In this document: one piece after another, positions 16,719 to 26,410 of the stretch
Layout: each line of letters begins with the position of its first letter
Numbering within the stretch: the first letter of the stretch is position 1
Origin: Sinomonas notoginsengisoli
GTDB taxonomy: Bacteria; Actinomycetota; Actinomycetes; Actinomycetales; Micrococcaceae
Length of the DNA stretch: 64,000 bases
NCBI RefSeq assembly: GCF_021554725.1
Contig: NZ_JAIZDP010000011.1
Location: 24,012-88,011, forward strand
Reading direction: 5' to 3'
Made by a program: the position numbers and the translations under genes
Notes under the pieces: generated by a model
Told to the model about the DNA's origin: nothing
Database searches by the model: none
Seen by the model: the letters and a program-made list of their open reading frames with translations, nothing else

Positions 16719-18968
16719 GTGGCAGAAACAGCGGACATTCAGGGCATCGACGGCGGATCGCCGAGGGCGGCGATCGAGCGCAGCCGGCTCGGGGGAACCG
16801 AGCGTCGCCGGACTGGCGGCGACGAGGGCCGGCCTCCCGTCTCCAGCAGCGAGCTGAGCAGGGGGCCGCAGGAACTCGCGGAGAGTCGAGGGCCCCGGGT
16901 CCGCTGGAGGGTGTTCATCATCGCCTCAGGCATCATCCTGGCCTTCTCAGCGTGGGCCATGGCCATGCCCGAGAACGCCGCCGGGACCCTGCACTCCATC
17001 GTCCAGTGGATCGCGACGAACCTCGGATGGTTCTACGTTCTCACCGTGGCGCTCGTGATCGTGTTCGTGCTCTGGGTTGCCCTGTCCAAGGAGGGCGGGG
17101 TCCGGCTCGGCCCCGACCACTCGCGCCCGCAGTATGGGCTTTTCACCTGGGTGTCGATGCTCTTCGCTGCCGGGGTGGGCATCGACATGCTCTTCTACTC
17201 GGTCACGGGGCCCATCACGCAGTACATGTCCCCGCCGTCCGGGGCCGGACAGACGCCCGCGGCCGCGCAGGACGCCGTGGTCTGGACGATGTTCCACTAC
17301 GGGATCGCCGGCTGGGCCATGTACGCCCTGCTCGGCATGGCCATGGGGTACTTCGCGTACCGCTGGGGCATGCCGCTCTCGATCCGCGCGGCACTCTACC
17401 CCTTGCTCGGCAAGCGGGTCCGCGGGGCGATCGGGGACGCGATCGACGTCTTCGCGCTCGTCGGGACCGTGTTCGGCGTGGCCACGTCGATGGGCATCGG
17501 CGTGGTGCTCCTCAACGTGGGGTTCTCGCTCCTGTTCGGCCTCGAGCAGGGGCTGGGACTGCAGATCGCTCTCGTGGTCGTGGCCGTTGCCATGACGATC
17601 GCCGCGTGCACATCAGGGGTGGACAAGGGCATCCGCCTGATCTCGGAGCTGAACCTGTGGAGCGCCGGCGCGCTCCTGTTGTATATCCTCGTGACCGGCC
17701 AGACCTCGTTCGTGCTCAACGCGACGGTGGAGAACATCGGCCGGTTCCTTTCGACCCTGCCCGAGCGCACGCTCCAGACCTTCGCGTACGAGGACGGCGG
17801 CTCGTCCTGGATGGCCGTCTGGACGCTCTTCTTCTGGGCCTTCTGGCTCGCGTGGGGGCCGTTCGTCGGGCTGTTCCTCGCGCGGATCTCCCGCGGCAGG
17901 ACGCTGCGCGAGTTCGTCATCGCCGCGATCACCGCCCCCGTGCTGTGCGACCTGCTGATCGTGGCGATCTTCGGCAACAGCGCCCTGTACGAGGTGATCC
18001 ACGGCAATCTGGACTTCGCGAACCTCGCCATGGAGAGCCCCGAGCAGGGCTGGTACGCCCTGCTGCAGATGTTCCCCGGCGCTCCGTTCCTGATCGGCCT
18101 CGCCACGCTGTCCGGCCTGTTGTTCTACCTCACGAGCGCCAACTCCGGTGCCATGGTCATGTCCAACTTCTCCTCCTCCATCCCCAATCCAGCGCAGGAC
18201 GGGGCAAAGTGGCTGCGCATTTTCTGGGCCGTCCTCACAGCCGTGCTGACTGTGGCCATGCTCGTGGCCGGCGGCGTGACGACGATGGAGTACGCGACGC
18301 TGATCTTCGCCCTGCCCGTGACGATCATCGCCTACCTCGTGATGGCCTCGTTCTCGAAGGCCCTCCGGATGGAGCGCGCCGAGCGGGAGGGTCACGTGCT
18401 GAGGCGGAAGACCACGGCGGCGGACGGCGGCGCGGTGCCTGAGCGCAGCTGGCGCCAGCGCCTCGCGGGGCTCCGCGCCTACCCGTCGAAGAAGGCCGTG
18501 GCCCAGTTCATGGAGCGCACAGTCCGGCCCGCGCTCGAGGACGTGGCCGTTGAGTTCACCAAGCAGGGCTACGAGGCGAGCCTCGTGACGGCCCCCGATG
18601 AGGGCACCGGCATCCCCGCGCACACCCTCACGGTCAGCATGGACGAGTACCGCAGCTTCCACTATCAGGTGGCCGCGGTGGAGGCCGCGGTGCCGATGTT
18701 CGGCGGTCGCGTGAACCCGGAGGAGGACGTCTACTACCGCCTCGAGGTGTTCACGCAGACCGGCTCCGAGGGCTACGACCTCATGGGCGTGGCGAGGCAG
18801 CAGATCATCGATGACGTGATCGACCGATACGAGGCGCATTTGGCCTTCCTCGCGTACTCGGCCGAGCACTCGTCGGCATCGATGCTGACCCCGCCGGCCG
18901 ACGTGAACACCGGTCAGGTGCCGAGCGTGACCGAGCGGGTCCTTGATCTCGAGGAGACGGCGGTCTGA
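16719..18968 (+). CDS. betT: BCCT-family choline/betaine transporter, BetT type
   Basis: 749 aa from GTG 16719, 4 nt after AGGAGG. About 65 polar residues precede twelve predicted membrane helices. GVGIDMLFYSVTGPITQYMSPP closely resembles the BetT region around TM3, and FWAFWLAWGPFVGLFLARISRGRT is the BCCT tryptophan motif. About 150 C-terminal cytoplasmic residues, including VFTQTGSEGYDLMGVARQQIIDDVIDRYEAH, match the osmosensory BetT tail. Predicted to import choline for osmoprotection. No betAB genes are nearby. Confidence 0.9.
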   Translation: MAETADIQGIDGGSPRAAIERSRLGGTERRRTGGDEGRPPVSSSELSRGPQELAESRGPRVRWRVFIIASGIILAFSAWAMAMPENAAGTLHSIVQWIATNLGWFYVLTVALVIVFVLWVALSKEGGVRLGPDHSRPQYGLFTWVSMLFAAGVGIDMLFYSVTGPITQYMSPPSGAGQTPAAAQDAVVWTMFHYGIAGWAMYALLGMAMGYFAYRWGMPLSIRAALYPLLGKRVRGAIGDAIDVFALVGTVFGVATSMGIGVVLLNVGFSLLFGLEQGLGLQIALVVVAVAMTIAACTSGVDKGIRLISELNLWSAGALLLYILVTGQTSFVLNATVENIGRFLSTLPERTLQTFAYEDGGSSWMAVWTLFFWAFWLAWGPFVGLFLARISRGRTLREFVIAAITAPVLCDLLIVAIFGNSALYEVIHGNLDFANLAMESPEQGWYALLQMFPGAPFLIGLATLSGLLFYLTSANSGAMVMSNFSSSIPNPAQDGAKWLRIFWAVLTAVLTVAMLVAGGVTTMEYATLIFALPVTIIAYLVMASFSKALRMERAEREGHVLRRKTTAADGGAVPERSWRQRLAGLRAYPSKKAVAQFMERTVRPALEDVAVEFTKQGYEASLVTAPDEGTGIPAHTLTVSMDEYRSFHYQVAAVEAAVPMFGGRVNPEEDVYYRLEVFTQTGSEGYDLMGVARQQIIDDVIDRYEAHLAFLAYSAEHSSASMLTPPADVNTGQVPSVTERVLDLEETAV

Positions 18969-19011
18969 CCCCAGTCGGGTCCGCCCCGCGTGCAGCCGAG
19001 CGCGGCCTCGG

Positions 19012-20142
19012 CTACACCCCTGCCACGGCCGGCTCGTCCCGGAAGTGGCCGACGGCGGTGAGCACCGCGCCGAGCACCGCCCACACTGCGAGGACGAGCC
19101 AGGGGAAGACGGCCGACGCGTCTGGGAAGTAGGAGAGGTCCCGCAGGAGGGTACCCGAGGCGCCGGGCACGAACCACTGGCCCACATCACCCCAAGGCGG
19201 TGGCAGGAATTCTTTGGGCTGGGTCAGCGCTGAGAGGGGGTTGCCGACGAAGAGCGTGATGATCGCGCCGAGGGCGATGCCGGCCCTGCCGATGAGGGCG
19301 TTGAAGCCCACGATGATCGCTGCCGTCCCGACGATCCCGAGGCCGATGGCCGCGGTGTTGGCCCAGAAGCTGCCCTGCAGGATGTGGAACCAGCCCTGCA
19401 GGACCCCCGCGAGTCCGAGGCCCGCGACGATCCCGTAGGCGAGGATCGCGGTGAGCCGTCGCCACGTTCCCGAGACGAGCAGCGAGATGAGCACGCCGCC
19501 GATCATGCCGCCCAGAGCGAGCGGAAGCCCGGCCACAGCGAGGCCGGTACCGCGCGGATCGTCCGGGGCGACGGGTACGACGTCGGTCACGGTCACCACC
19601 GGGAGCGCGGCCGGCGCCTGGGCGGGCGGGCTCTGCCCTGGCGGGGGAGCTTGGCCCTTCGCGGCGGCCTGTGCCGCTTGGGATGCCTGCTTGAGCGCGT
19701 CCTGGAGCCTGGCGATCGCCTGGCTGTTGATCTGGGCCTGCATCTGCGTGCCGATCTGGGTCAGGGCCTGCGCGGCCACTGGGCTCCCGGCGCTCGCCAC
19801 GAGGATCTCCGGCGAGTCACCGAGCACCATCGCGCCGTACACCTCACGAGTCCGGATGAGGTCCAGGGCGTGAGCACGGCTCGAGGTCGCACGCACGTCG
19901 AGCGCGCCCTGCGGGGCCTTGGAAGTGACTTGGGAGACCTGATCCGCGCTGCCCACCGCTGCGACGGGCAGGTTCTGGGCCTTCGAGGTGATGCTCGGCC
20001 ACGCGAATGCCACGAGGACCACGACGACGGCCACGGCCGCGAGCGTCGCAGTGCGGAGCGTGTGGGCCCAGGGGGTGTGCGGCCCCGTCACGATGGCACC
20101 CCGATGATCAGGGGCGACGGTGGGTTCGGTCGCTGTGGACAT
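19012..20142 (-). CDS. YhgE/Pip-like (DUF3533-type) integral membrane protein
   Basis: 376 aa. One N-terminal helix (ATLAAVAVVVVLVAFAWPSI), an extracytoplasmic domain of about 150 residues with a Gln/Ala coiled segment and a Pro-rich linker, then about five helices (GLPLALGGMIGGVLISLL onward) as in ABC-2-type or YhgE/Pip proteins. Likely an exporter-associated or phage-infection-like membrane protein; no ATPase is adjacent. It is divergent from a TetR gene with two operator copies between them, so TetR repression is probable. Confidence 0.65.
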   Translation of the reverse strand: MSTATEPTVAPDHRGAIVTGPHTPWAHTLRTATLAAVAVVVVLVAFAWPSITSKAQNLPVAAVGSADQVSQVTSKAPQGALDVRATSSRAHALDLIRTREVYGAMVLGDSPEILVASAGSPVAAQALTQIGTQMQAQINSQAIARLQDALKQASQAAQAAAKGQAPPPGQSPPAQAPAALPVVTVTDVVPVAPDDPRGTGLAVAGLPLALGGMIGGVLISLLVSGTWRRLTAILAYGIVAGLGLAGVLQGWFHILQGSFWANTAAIGLGIVGTAAIIVGFNALIGRAGIALGAIITLFVGNPLSALTQPKEFLPPPWGDVGQWFVPGASGTLLRDLSYFPDASAVFPWLVLAVWAVLGAVLTAVGHFRDEPAVAGV

Positions 20143-20182
20143 GTCTTGTCCTCTCTTTGTGGCTCGCGGACACCAACGAAAA

Positions 20183-20196
20183 AGAATGCTCGTTCT
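20183..20196. promoter_or_regulatory. TetR operator copy 1
   Basis: AGAATGCTCGTTCT, an imperfect palindrome (AGAA...TTCT) inside the divergent promoter region. The 16-nt context AAGAATG(C/A)TCGTTCTC is repeated at copy 2, 43 bp away. Confidence 0.65.
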
Positions 20197-20225
20197 CCAT
20201 TGTGCTCAGATGCATACCTCTGTCA

Positions 20226-20239
20226 AGAATGATCGTTCT
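20226..20239. promoter_or_regulatory. TetR operator copy 2
   Basis: AGAATGATCGTTCT, nearly identical to copy 1 and also imperfectly palindromic. It lies about 20 bp before the TetR start, so the regulator probably represses itself and the divergent membrane gene. Confidence 0.65.
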
Positions 20240-20259
20240 CTTTGCTGTACCTTGGACGC

Positions 20260-20856
20260 ATGCCGAAGGTCAGTCAGGAGCACCGCGCCGCGATGCGCGG
20301 ACGCATCCAGAGCGCCGCGATTGCATGCGTGGCGCGCAAGGGCTTCTCGAACGTGTCGATGGCGGACATCATTGCTGAGGCTGGCCTCTCCGCAGGGGCG
20401 GTGTATGTCTACTACCGCAGCAAGGAGGAGCTCGTCGTCGACGTCGGCAGACGCGTCTTCGAGGAGCGGATGACGGCGCTCGAGCGGCTGGGCGCTCTCG
20501 ATCCCGTTCCGCATCCCTCCGAGGCAGTCCCGGCGCTCATGGAAGGGCTCATGCAAACCGACTTCTTCCCGGGGGTCGCGGTCCAGGTGTGGGGAGAAGC
20601 GGTGCGCAATGACGGACTCGGGAAGGTGGCGAAGACTATCCTCGACGAGATCGCCGCTCATATCGAGTCCTACCTCAGGGCCTGGCTGGCGAAGTCGCAT
20701 GGGTTGACAACTGATGAGGCGGCCACTGAGGGGCGGAGGCTTGCGCCTGCAGTCATGGGTGTGATCCAAGGTTTCGCCGTCCAGACAGCGCTGCGCGGCG
20801 AGGGCGCCCTGGAACGTTATATCGACTCCACGCGGGCGCTCCTTGCCCCGCTGTAG
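20260..20856 (+). CDS. TetR/AcrR-family transcriptional regulator
   Basis: 198 aa from ATG 20260. The N-terminal HTH (IQSAAIACVARKGFSNVSMADIIAEAGLSAGAVYVYYRSKEEL) is a textbook TetR domain; the helical C-terminal ligand domain has no recognisable specificity. Divergent from the YhgE/Pip-like gene with two palindromic sites between, so this is probably a local repressor inactivated by a small hydrophobic molecule. Confidence 0.9.
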   Translation: MPKVSQEHRAAMRGRIQSAAIACVARKGFSNVSMADIIAEAGLSAGAVYVYYRSKEELVVDVGRRVFEERMTALERLGALDPVPHPSEAVPALMEGLMQTDFFPGVAVQVWGEAVRNDGLGKVAKTILDEIAAHIESYLRAWLAKSHGLTTDEAATEGRRLAPAVMGVIQGFAVQTALRGEGALERYIDSTRALLAPL

Positions 20857-20979
20857 CGATTGATCCGGCGGATCGGAGGGGGCTCGCCGAGACCCGATCG
20901 ATTCGCACGATCCGTCCGGTTCGGATATGCTGGAGCGGTTGCTTGGCCGGGTGCGAGAGCGTCAACGGCTGGCGATGTT

Positions 20980-22812
<1,833 letters not shown>

Positions 22813-22814
22813 GA

Positions 22815-23459
22815 TCAGACTCCTTGCGGTCGTGCTGTGCGGTTGAGGCGGTACTGCCAAGAGCGGCTGAAGGGTGTGCTCGCGGGCGTGCAGCGCGCGG
22901 CGGGTTCGATGATGCCGGTCTGTCGGAGTCGGACGACAAGGGCAGCTTCGGAGACTTGGAACAGATCGGCGAGGTCTGTGGTGCGCTGGATGCCGCCGTA
23001 GTAGGCGCGCTTGAGAAGTTTCTTGGGCACGAGTAGACAGCCGGCGAAGTAGTCAGCGGCCTGTTCAGCCTGCTGTTGGGCGGTGGTGTCGCGGCTGCCG
23101 GTGTAGAGGGCATCAGCGCGGTTGTGGTCGATGATGTGCTTGTACTCGTGCGCGAGGGTGAAGCGCTGGCGGCGGTAGTTCTCGTACTTGTTGAGCTGGA
23201 TGATCCAGGCGCTGCCGTTCCAGAAGCTGGCGCCGGAGACGGGCGCGTCGATGACTTCGATCTCGATCTTCGGCAGTTCCGGAATGAGGCCGCTCGGGAT
23301 CGGACCGTCATCGATGCAATGAAGTTCGAGGAGCCGGCTGGCTTGATGTTCGGCAACGCGCAGGGCTTCACTCTGGCTGGTGATAATGCGGTTTGGGATG
23401 AGCGCCCGGAGACTGGCCAGGACGCTGCGCTCGGTGGTGATTGATGCTTTTGTGGTCAT
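22815..23459 (-). CDS. immA: ImmA/IrrE-family zinc metalloprotease
   Basis: 214 aa. The catalytic motif HEYKH (residues 104-108) lies in FTLAHEYKHIIDH, followed by QAADYFAGCLLVP with the downstream acidic ligand region; this is the COG2856/ImmA pattern. AAAGGAGA precedes the ATG. It lies just downstream of a XRE gene and just upstream of the recombinase, all on one strand. In ICEBs1 and many phages such proteases cleave the partner repressor to trigger excision, and the same role is inferred here. The C-terminal 30 residues look poorly structured. Confidence 0.9.
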   Translation of the reverse strand: MTTKASITTERSVLASLRALIPNRIITSQSEALRVAEHQASRLLELHCIDDGPIPSGLIPELPKIEIEVIDAPVSGASFWNGSAWIIQLNKYENYRRQRFTLAHEYKHIIDHNRADALYTGSRDTTAQQQAEQAADYFAGCLLVPKKLLKRAYYGGIQRTTDLADLFQVSEAALVVRLRQTGIIEPAARCTPASTPFSRSWQYRLNRTARPQGV

Positions 23460-23484
23460 GGCTGTCTCCTTTCATATGAGAGAG

Positions 23485-23883
23485 TTATTCATCCTCGCCG
23501 GGTGCGGGACCGTTATTGAGATGGATGCCGTGGCGTTTGGCGACTTCTCGGAAATGGTCATCGATTTCCTTGAGGGCGCCTTCGGGCATGTCCTTGAATT
23601 TGGTACGCAAATACGGTGCGAGGGCTGGCAGGTCGGATTCGCGTAGCAGACTGGAGTCGGCCAGCAGTTCGGTCAACGAGACCTTCAGGACATCCGCGAT
23701 GGCGCGGAGGTTGTCCATGCGGGGGCTTCCAATCTGCCCGAGTTCGAGCCGGGTGACGGTGCCTTTGGCTACGCCGGCTTGGCGGGCGACTTCGCTGGCT
23801 GAGAGGCCGAGCTTTTCGCGTTGGTTGCGGATGGCCTTGGCCAGTCCCTGTGCGTCGTATTCTTGCATTTCAATATTCTCCAT
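23485..23883 (-). CDS. XRE-family repressor (ImmR-like)
   Basis: 132 aa. Residues 10-70 form a Cro/C1-type HTH (LAKAIRNQREKLGLSASEVARQAGVAKGTVTRLELGQIGSPRMDNLRAIADVL). The C-terminal 60 residues are charged and may be the target of the neighbouring ImmA protease. Twenty bp upstream of the ATG is GTTCAACATATTCAAC, nearly the same palindrome as two sites before the putative transfer operon at 28.8 kb, so autoregulation and control of transfer genes is a good inference. Confidence 0.88.
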   Translation of the reverse strand: MENIEMQEYDAQGLAKAIRNQREKLGLSASEVARQAGVAKGTVTRLELGQIGSPRMDNLRAIADVLKVSLTELLADSSLLRESDLPALAPYLRTKFKDMPEGALKEIDDHFREVAKRHGIHLNNGPAPGEDE

Positions 23884-23902
23884 CCATGATTATGGGCCGA
23901 CC

Positions 23903-23918
23903 GTTCAACATATTCAAC
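23903..23918. promoter_or_regulatory. Putative XRE operator (promoter of the XRE gene)
   Basis: GTTCAA-CATA-TTCAAC fits GTTCAA-N4-TTGAAC with one mismatch. It sits 20 bp upstream of the XRE start. Two exact members of the palindrome family lie at 28829-28844 and 28866-28881. Confidence 0.55.
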
Positions 23919-24045
23919 GATTTAAGCGAATTCTACAACGCAAATTCCATGGACGGAGGAGGCAAATTCGTTTTGTTTGATTGCCCGGCAGGGACAGCGG
24001 CTGGCCGACTTGGCCTGCCTGCTGTCGCCTGCCGGACCGGCTCGT

Positions 24046-24357
24046 CTAGCGTCCTCGGCCGCGGGGCTTCTCGGTGGGCTGTTCGGTGCCGAACAGACTG
24101 GCGATGGCTTCGCGGCGGGCGGCGGCTTCGCGTTCGATCTCCGCCATGGCGGATTCGGCCTGCGAGGCGAGGTCGGTGTTGTCCTTGACGTTGGCGATGT
24201 GCGCCATCAAGGCTTTTCTGATCTCGTCGGTGATGGTGCTGCCGCGCAGCTGGGCAATGAGCGTCAGCTGCGTGTGGACGTCCGGTTCGAGCCGGATGGC
24301 GAGAGTTTTCACTCCTGCCGAGTTGTGGCGGTCAGTGCCGCCTGCGGGGGTCGTCAT
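24046..24357 (-). CDS. Ribbon-helix-helix DNA-binding protein
   Basis: 103 aa from MTTPAGGTDRHN, with GAGGAG 5 nt upstream; an ATG at 24411 would add 18 residues without a ribosome site. LAIRLEPDVHTQLTLIAQLRGSTITDEIRKALMAHI is a ribbon-helix-helix fold of the CopG/MobC-like kind, followed by a charged coiled-coil tail (AESAMAEIEREAAARREAIASL). In mobilizable elements such proteins often bind oriT or regulate transfer genes; that role is inferred from position between the MTase and XRE genes. Confidence 0.7.
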   Translation of the reverse strand: MTTPAGGTDRHNSAGVKTLAIRLEPDVHTQLTLIAQLRGSTITDEIRKALMAHIANVKDNTDLASQAESAMAEIEREAAARREAIASLFGTEQPTEKPRGRGR

Positions 24358-24385
24358 GACAACTCCTCGGTGTGTGCGACCGGCG

Positions 24386-24404
24386 GGACTCCGGGATGGA
24401 GTCC
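24386..24404 (-). terminator. Hairpin between methyltransferase and RHH genes
   Basis: GGACTCC-GGGAT-GGAGTCC, a perfect 7-bp stem in the 93-bp gap. It could attenuate read-through from the transfer genes into the RHH gene; no T-run. Confidence 0.35.
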
Positions 24405-24450
24405 TGGTCACCGGCCGCAGTGCACCGACGAGCTGCCTTGCCCTTTGGCG

Positions 24451-25443
24451 TCAGGCGGCGCGGACATCCTCGACACGTTGGGTAGCTTCCTTTGCATAAG
24501 TTGCATTGAGCTCGATGCCGACCCAGTTCCGGTCGAGTTCTTCGGCGGCGACTGCGGTGGTTCCGCTGCCGATGAAGGGGTCGAGTACGACCCCCGGCTC
24601 CGGGGCGCCGATGTGGCTGCACTGCGGCTGAACAGCAAGGCGGACAGCCGTCTGTCCGAGCCGCCTGATAGGGCTGACCCAGGGCATCCGGCAGGTGCGA
24701 CAGCGGGCCGCAGGGGTTCCGGCAAGGATGCACCGTTCGGCCAACGCTCGCGGGAAGGCGGCGTGATGGCTGCCAGTGCCCGGGACTGTGGGGACGGTCC
24801 AGACGTCGCCGGGGTTCTTTCCGAGTGGATGGCCGATTTTTCCCTCCTGCTGCAGCCGTCGCAGCCCGTTGGTGCGGTTGGCATTGGGACCGCGCCAGTC
24901 CTGCCGCTTGGGTGGATGGCGACTGCCGGGCGGAGCCCTTCGTCCTGGTCTGCTGGCGTGCGGGAGGCGGATGGCGTCGAGGTCGAAGTGGTAGCGGGAT
25001 TGCTTGGCGAACAGGTAGATGACTTCGTGAGCGGCGGTGAGGCGGTCACGAACGCTGGAGGGCATCGGGTTCGGTTTGGCCCACACGATGCTGTTGCGGA
25101 GGATCCAGCCATCCTGCTGCAGTAATCTGGCGACGCGTTCGGGAGCGAGCAGGAGGCTCTTGGTTGGCGCACCTTGGCGTGGGTGCATGGCGTAGGTGTC
25201 GCCGAGGTTCAGCCAGAGCGTGCCGGTCGGGACGAGGACGCGGTGGACCTCGCGGGCGATGTCCCGGATGGCAGCGGCCCAGTCGTCGACGCGGTGCTCC
25301 AGCCCCAATTGCTCGCCGTTGCCGTAGTCCCGGAGGCGAAAATACGGCGGGCTGGTCAAGCACATGTCCACGCTCGCGGTCTCAAGCTTCTTGAGGGTGG
25401 CGAGGGCATCGCCCACGAGAATGCGGTTGAGTGACTTAGCCAT
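24451..25443 (-). CDS. DNA methyltransferase, probably N4-cytosine (beta-type motif order)
   Basis: 330 aa. Catalytic motif IV TSPPY (residues 30-34) comes first and the AdoMet-binding motif DPFIGSGTTAVAAEELDRNWVGIELN near residue 285 last, which is the beta-class order. TSPPY is typical of N4-cytosine enzymes, though some N6-adenine enzymes share it. A CxxC plus C/H segment (CRTCRMPW...CSH) suggests a zinc-binding insertion. No cognate endonuclease is adjacent, so it looks like an orphan methylase of the element. Its start overlaps the stop of the replication-relaxation gene by 8 nt. Confidence 0.85.
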   Translation of the reverse strand: MAKSLNRILVGDALATLKKLETASVDMCLTSPPYFRLRDYGNGEQLGLEHRVDDWAAAIRDIAREVHRVLVPTGTLWLNLGDTYAMHPRQGAPTKSLLLAPERVARLLQQDGWILRNSIVWAKPNPMPSSVRDRLTAAHEVIYLFAKQSRYHFDLDAIRLPHASRPGRRAPPGSRHPPKRQDWRGPNANRTNGLRRLQQEGKIGHPLGKNPGDVWTVPTVPGTGSHHAAFPRALAERCILAGTPAARCRTCRMPWVSPIRRLGQTAVRLAVQPQCSHIGAPEPGVVLDPFIGSGTTAVAAEELDRNWVGIELNATYAKEATQRVEDVRAA

Positions 25444-26410
25444 GGCTGTATCCCTCCATCAGGCGGGCGGCCGTTTCCTGGAGCGCCGTGACGACGTAAG
25501 CGCCGTGTGGGAACTGGGGGCTTCGTTCTAGCGTGGTGGCGAGGCTGTCCCGGCGACGCTCAGCAGTTTCTGGGCGAGCGGCGTCCATGGCCCAAACCAC
25601 CTTCGGATAGCTGCCGTAGGCGCGTTGCTCTGCCCCGGTGGCGCGGTAGGCCTCGTAGGCGGCGCATTTACTGAGGAGCGTTGGCAGGCTCTCGTGCCCG
25701 AGGTCGACTTCGATGAAGAAGGCCTCGACGTCTTGATCACCGGGATGCTCGGCCAGCTCGACGTAGAGATCGGGGCGCAGGGTCTGGGGAGCACCGAGGA
25801 GATCGGTGTAGCGGCGTCGGGCTTCCCGCTCCGGGGCGAGGCGAACGACTTCAGCATCGTGCACTTCGGCTTCCTGTAGCAGCGCGACGGCGAGGTCTGC
25901 GACGGCCAGGGTGTGATCGACGAACCGCGCAGACGGTTCCTCAGGGCGCCATCGTCGGCGGCCGAGTTGCTGCTCGCGCAAGATGCGGTCGCCTGCGGCA
26001 TCAACGTAGTAGACCATGCCTTCCGAGCCAGATCGGATGCCGCCGACGCGGCGCTTCAGGACACCGAGGATGCGCAGCTCTCGCAGCCGGGCAAGCACGC
26101 GGCGGCAGGTCCGGGCCGCCGAGGCAGACGTTTGGTGCGCTGTGAAATGGAAGGTGCGCAGATGCCCGGCAGTGAGGAACCGGTAGCGATCAACCGAGGC
26201 GAGGACTTCTATGTCCCGAGCGCTGAGGTTGGCGGCGATGTCACGGAGCTGACGGTGGCTGATGCGGTTCCCTGCATGAGGACCGGGATGCGGAGCAGCC
26301 TTGGTATTCGGCGCCACTATCCGGCCGGACTTGGCTTTGACCTGCGAAGACGTGTCCTCAGACCTCGACGCGGGCGGGTAGCCGATCGGTAGGTTATCGA
26401 GAGCGCTCAT
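25436..26410 (-). CDS. Replication-relaxation family protein
   Basis: 324 aa. The region LSARDIEVLASVDRYRFLTAGHLRTFHF is a winged-helix start, and VYYVDAAGDRILREQQLG plus FVDHTLAVADLAVAL with RPDLYVEL and FFIEVDLGHESLPTLLSKCAAYEAY match the Replic_Relax family seen on actinobacterial plasmids and integrative elements. The EVD...K residues resemble a PD-(D/E)XK-like core. Overlaps both neighbours (TraD-like ATPase upstream, methylase downstream) by a few nt. Probably part of the replication/relaxosome machinery of the element. Confidence 0.75.
   Translation of the reverse strand: MSALDNLPIGYPPASRSEDTSSQVKAKSGRIVAPNTKAAPHPGPHAGNRISHRQLRDIAANLSARDIEVLASVDRYRFLTAGHLRTFHFTAHQTSASAARTCRRVLARLRELRILGVLKRRVGGIRSGSEGMVYYVDAAGDRILREQQLGRRRWRPEEPSARFVDHTLAVADLAVALLQEAEVHDAEVVRLAPEREARRRYTDLLGAPQTLRPDLYVELAEHPGDQDVEAFFIEVDLGHESLPTLLSKCAAYEAYRATGAEQRAYGSYPKVVWAMDAARPETAERRRDSLATTLERSPQFPHGAYVVTALQETAARLMEGYSHG

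Noticed and set aside
19012..20142. ABC transporter permease with partner ATPase
   Set aside because: The membrane topology is ABC-2-like, but no ATP-binding gene is adjacent, so only a YhgE/Pip-like membrane protein is called.
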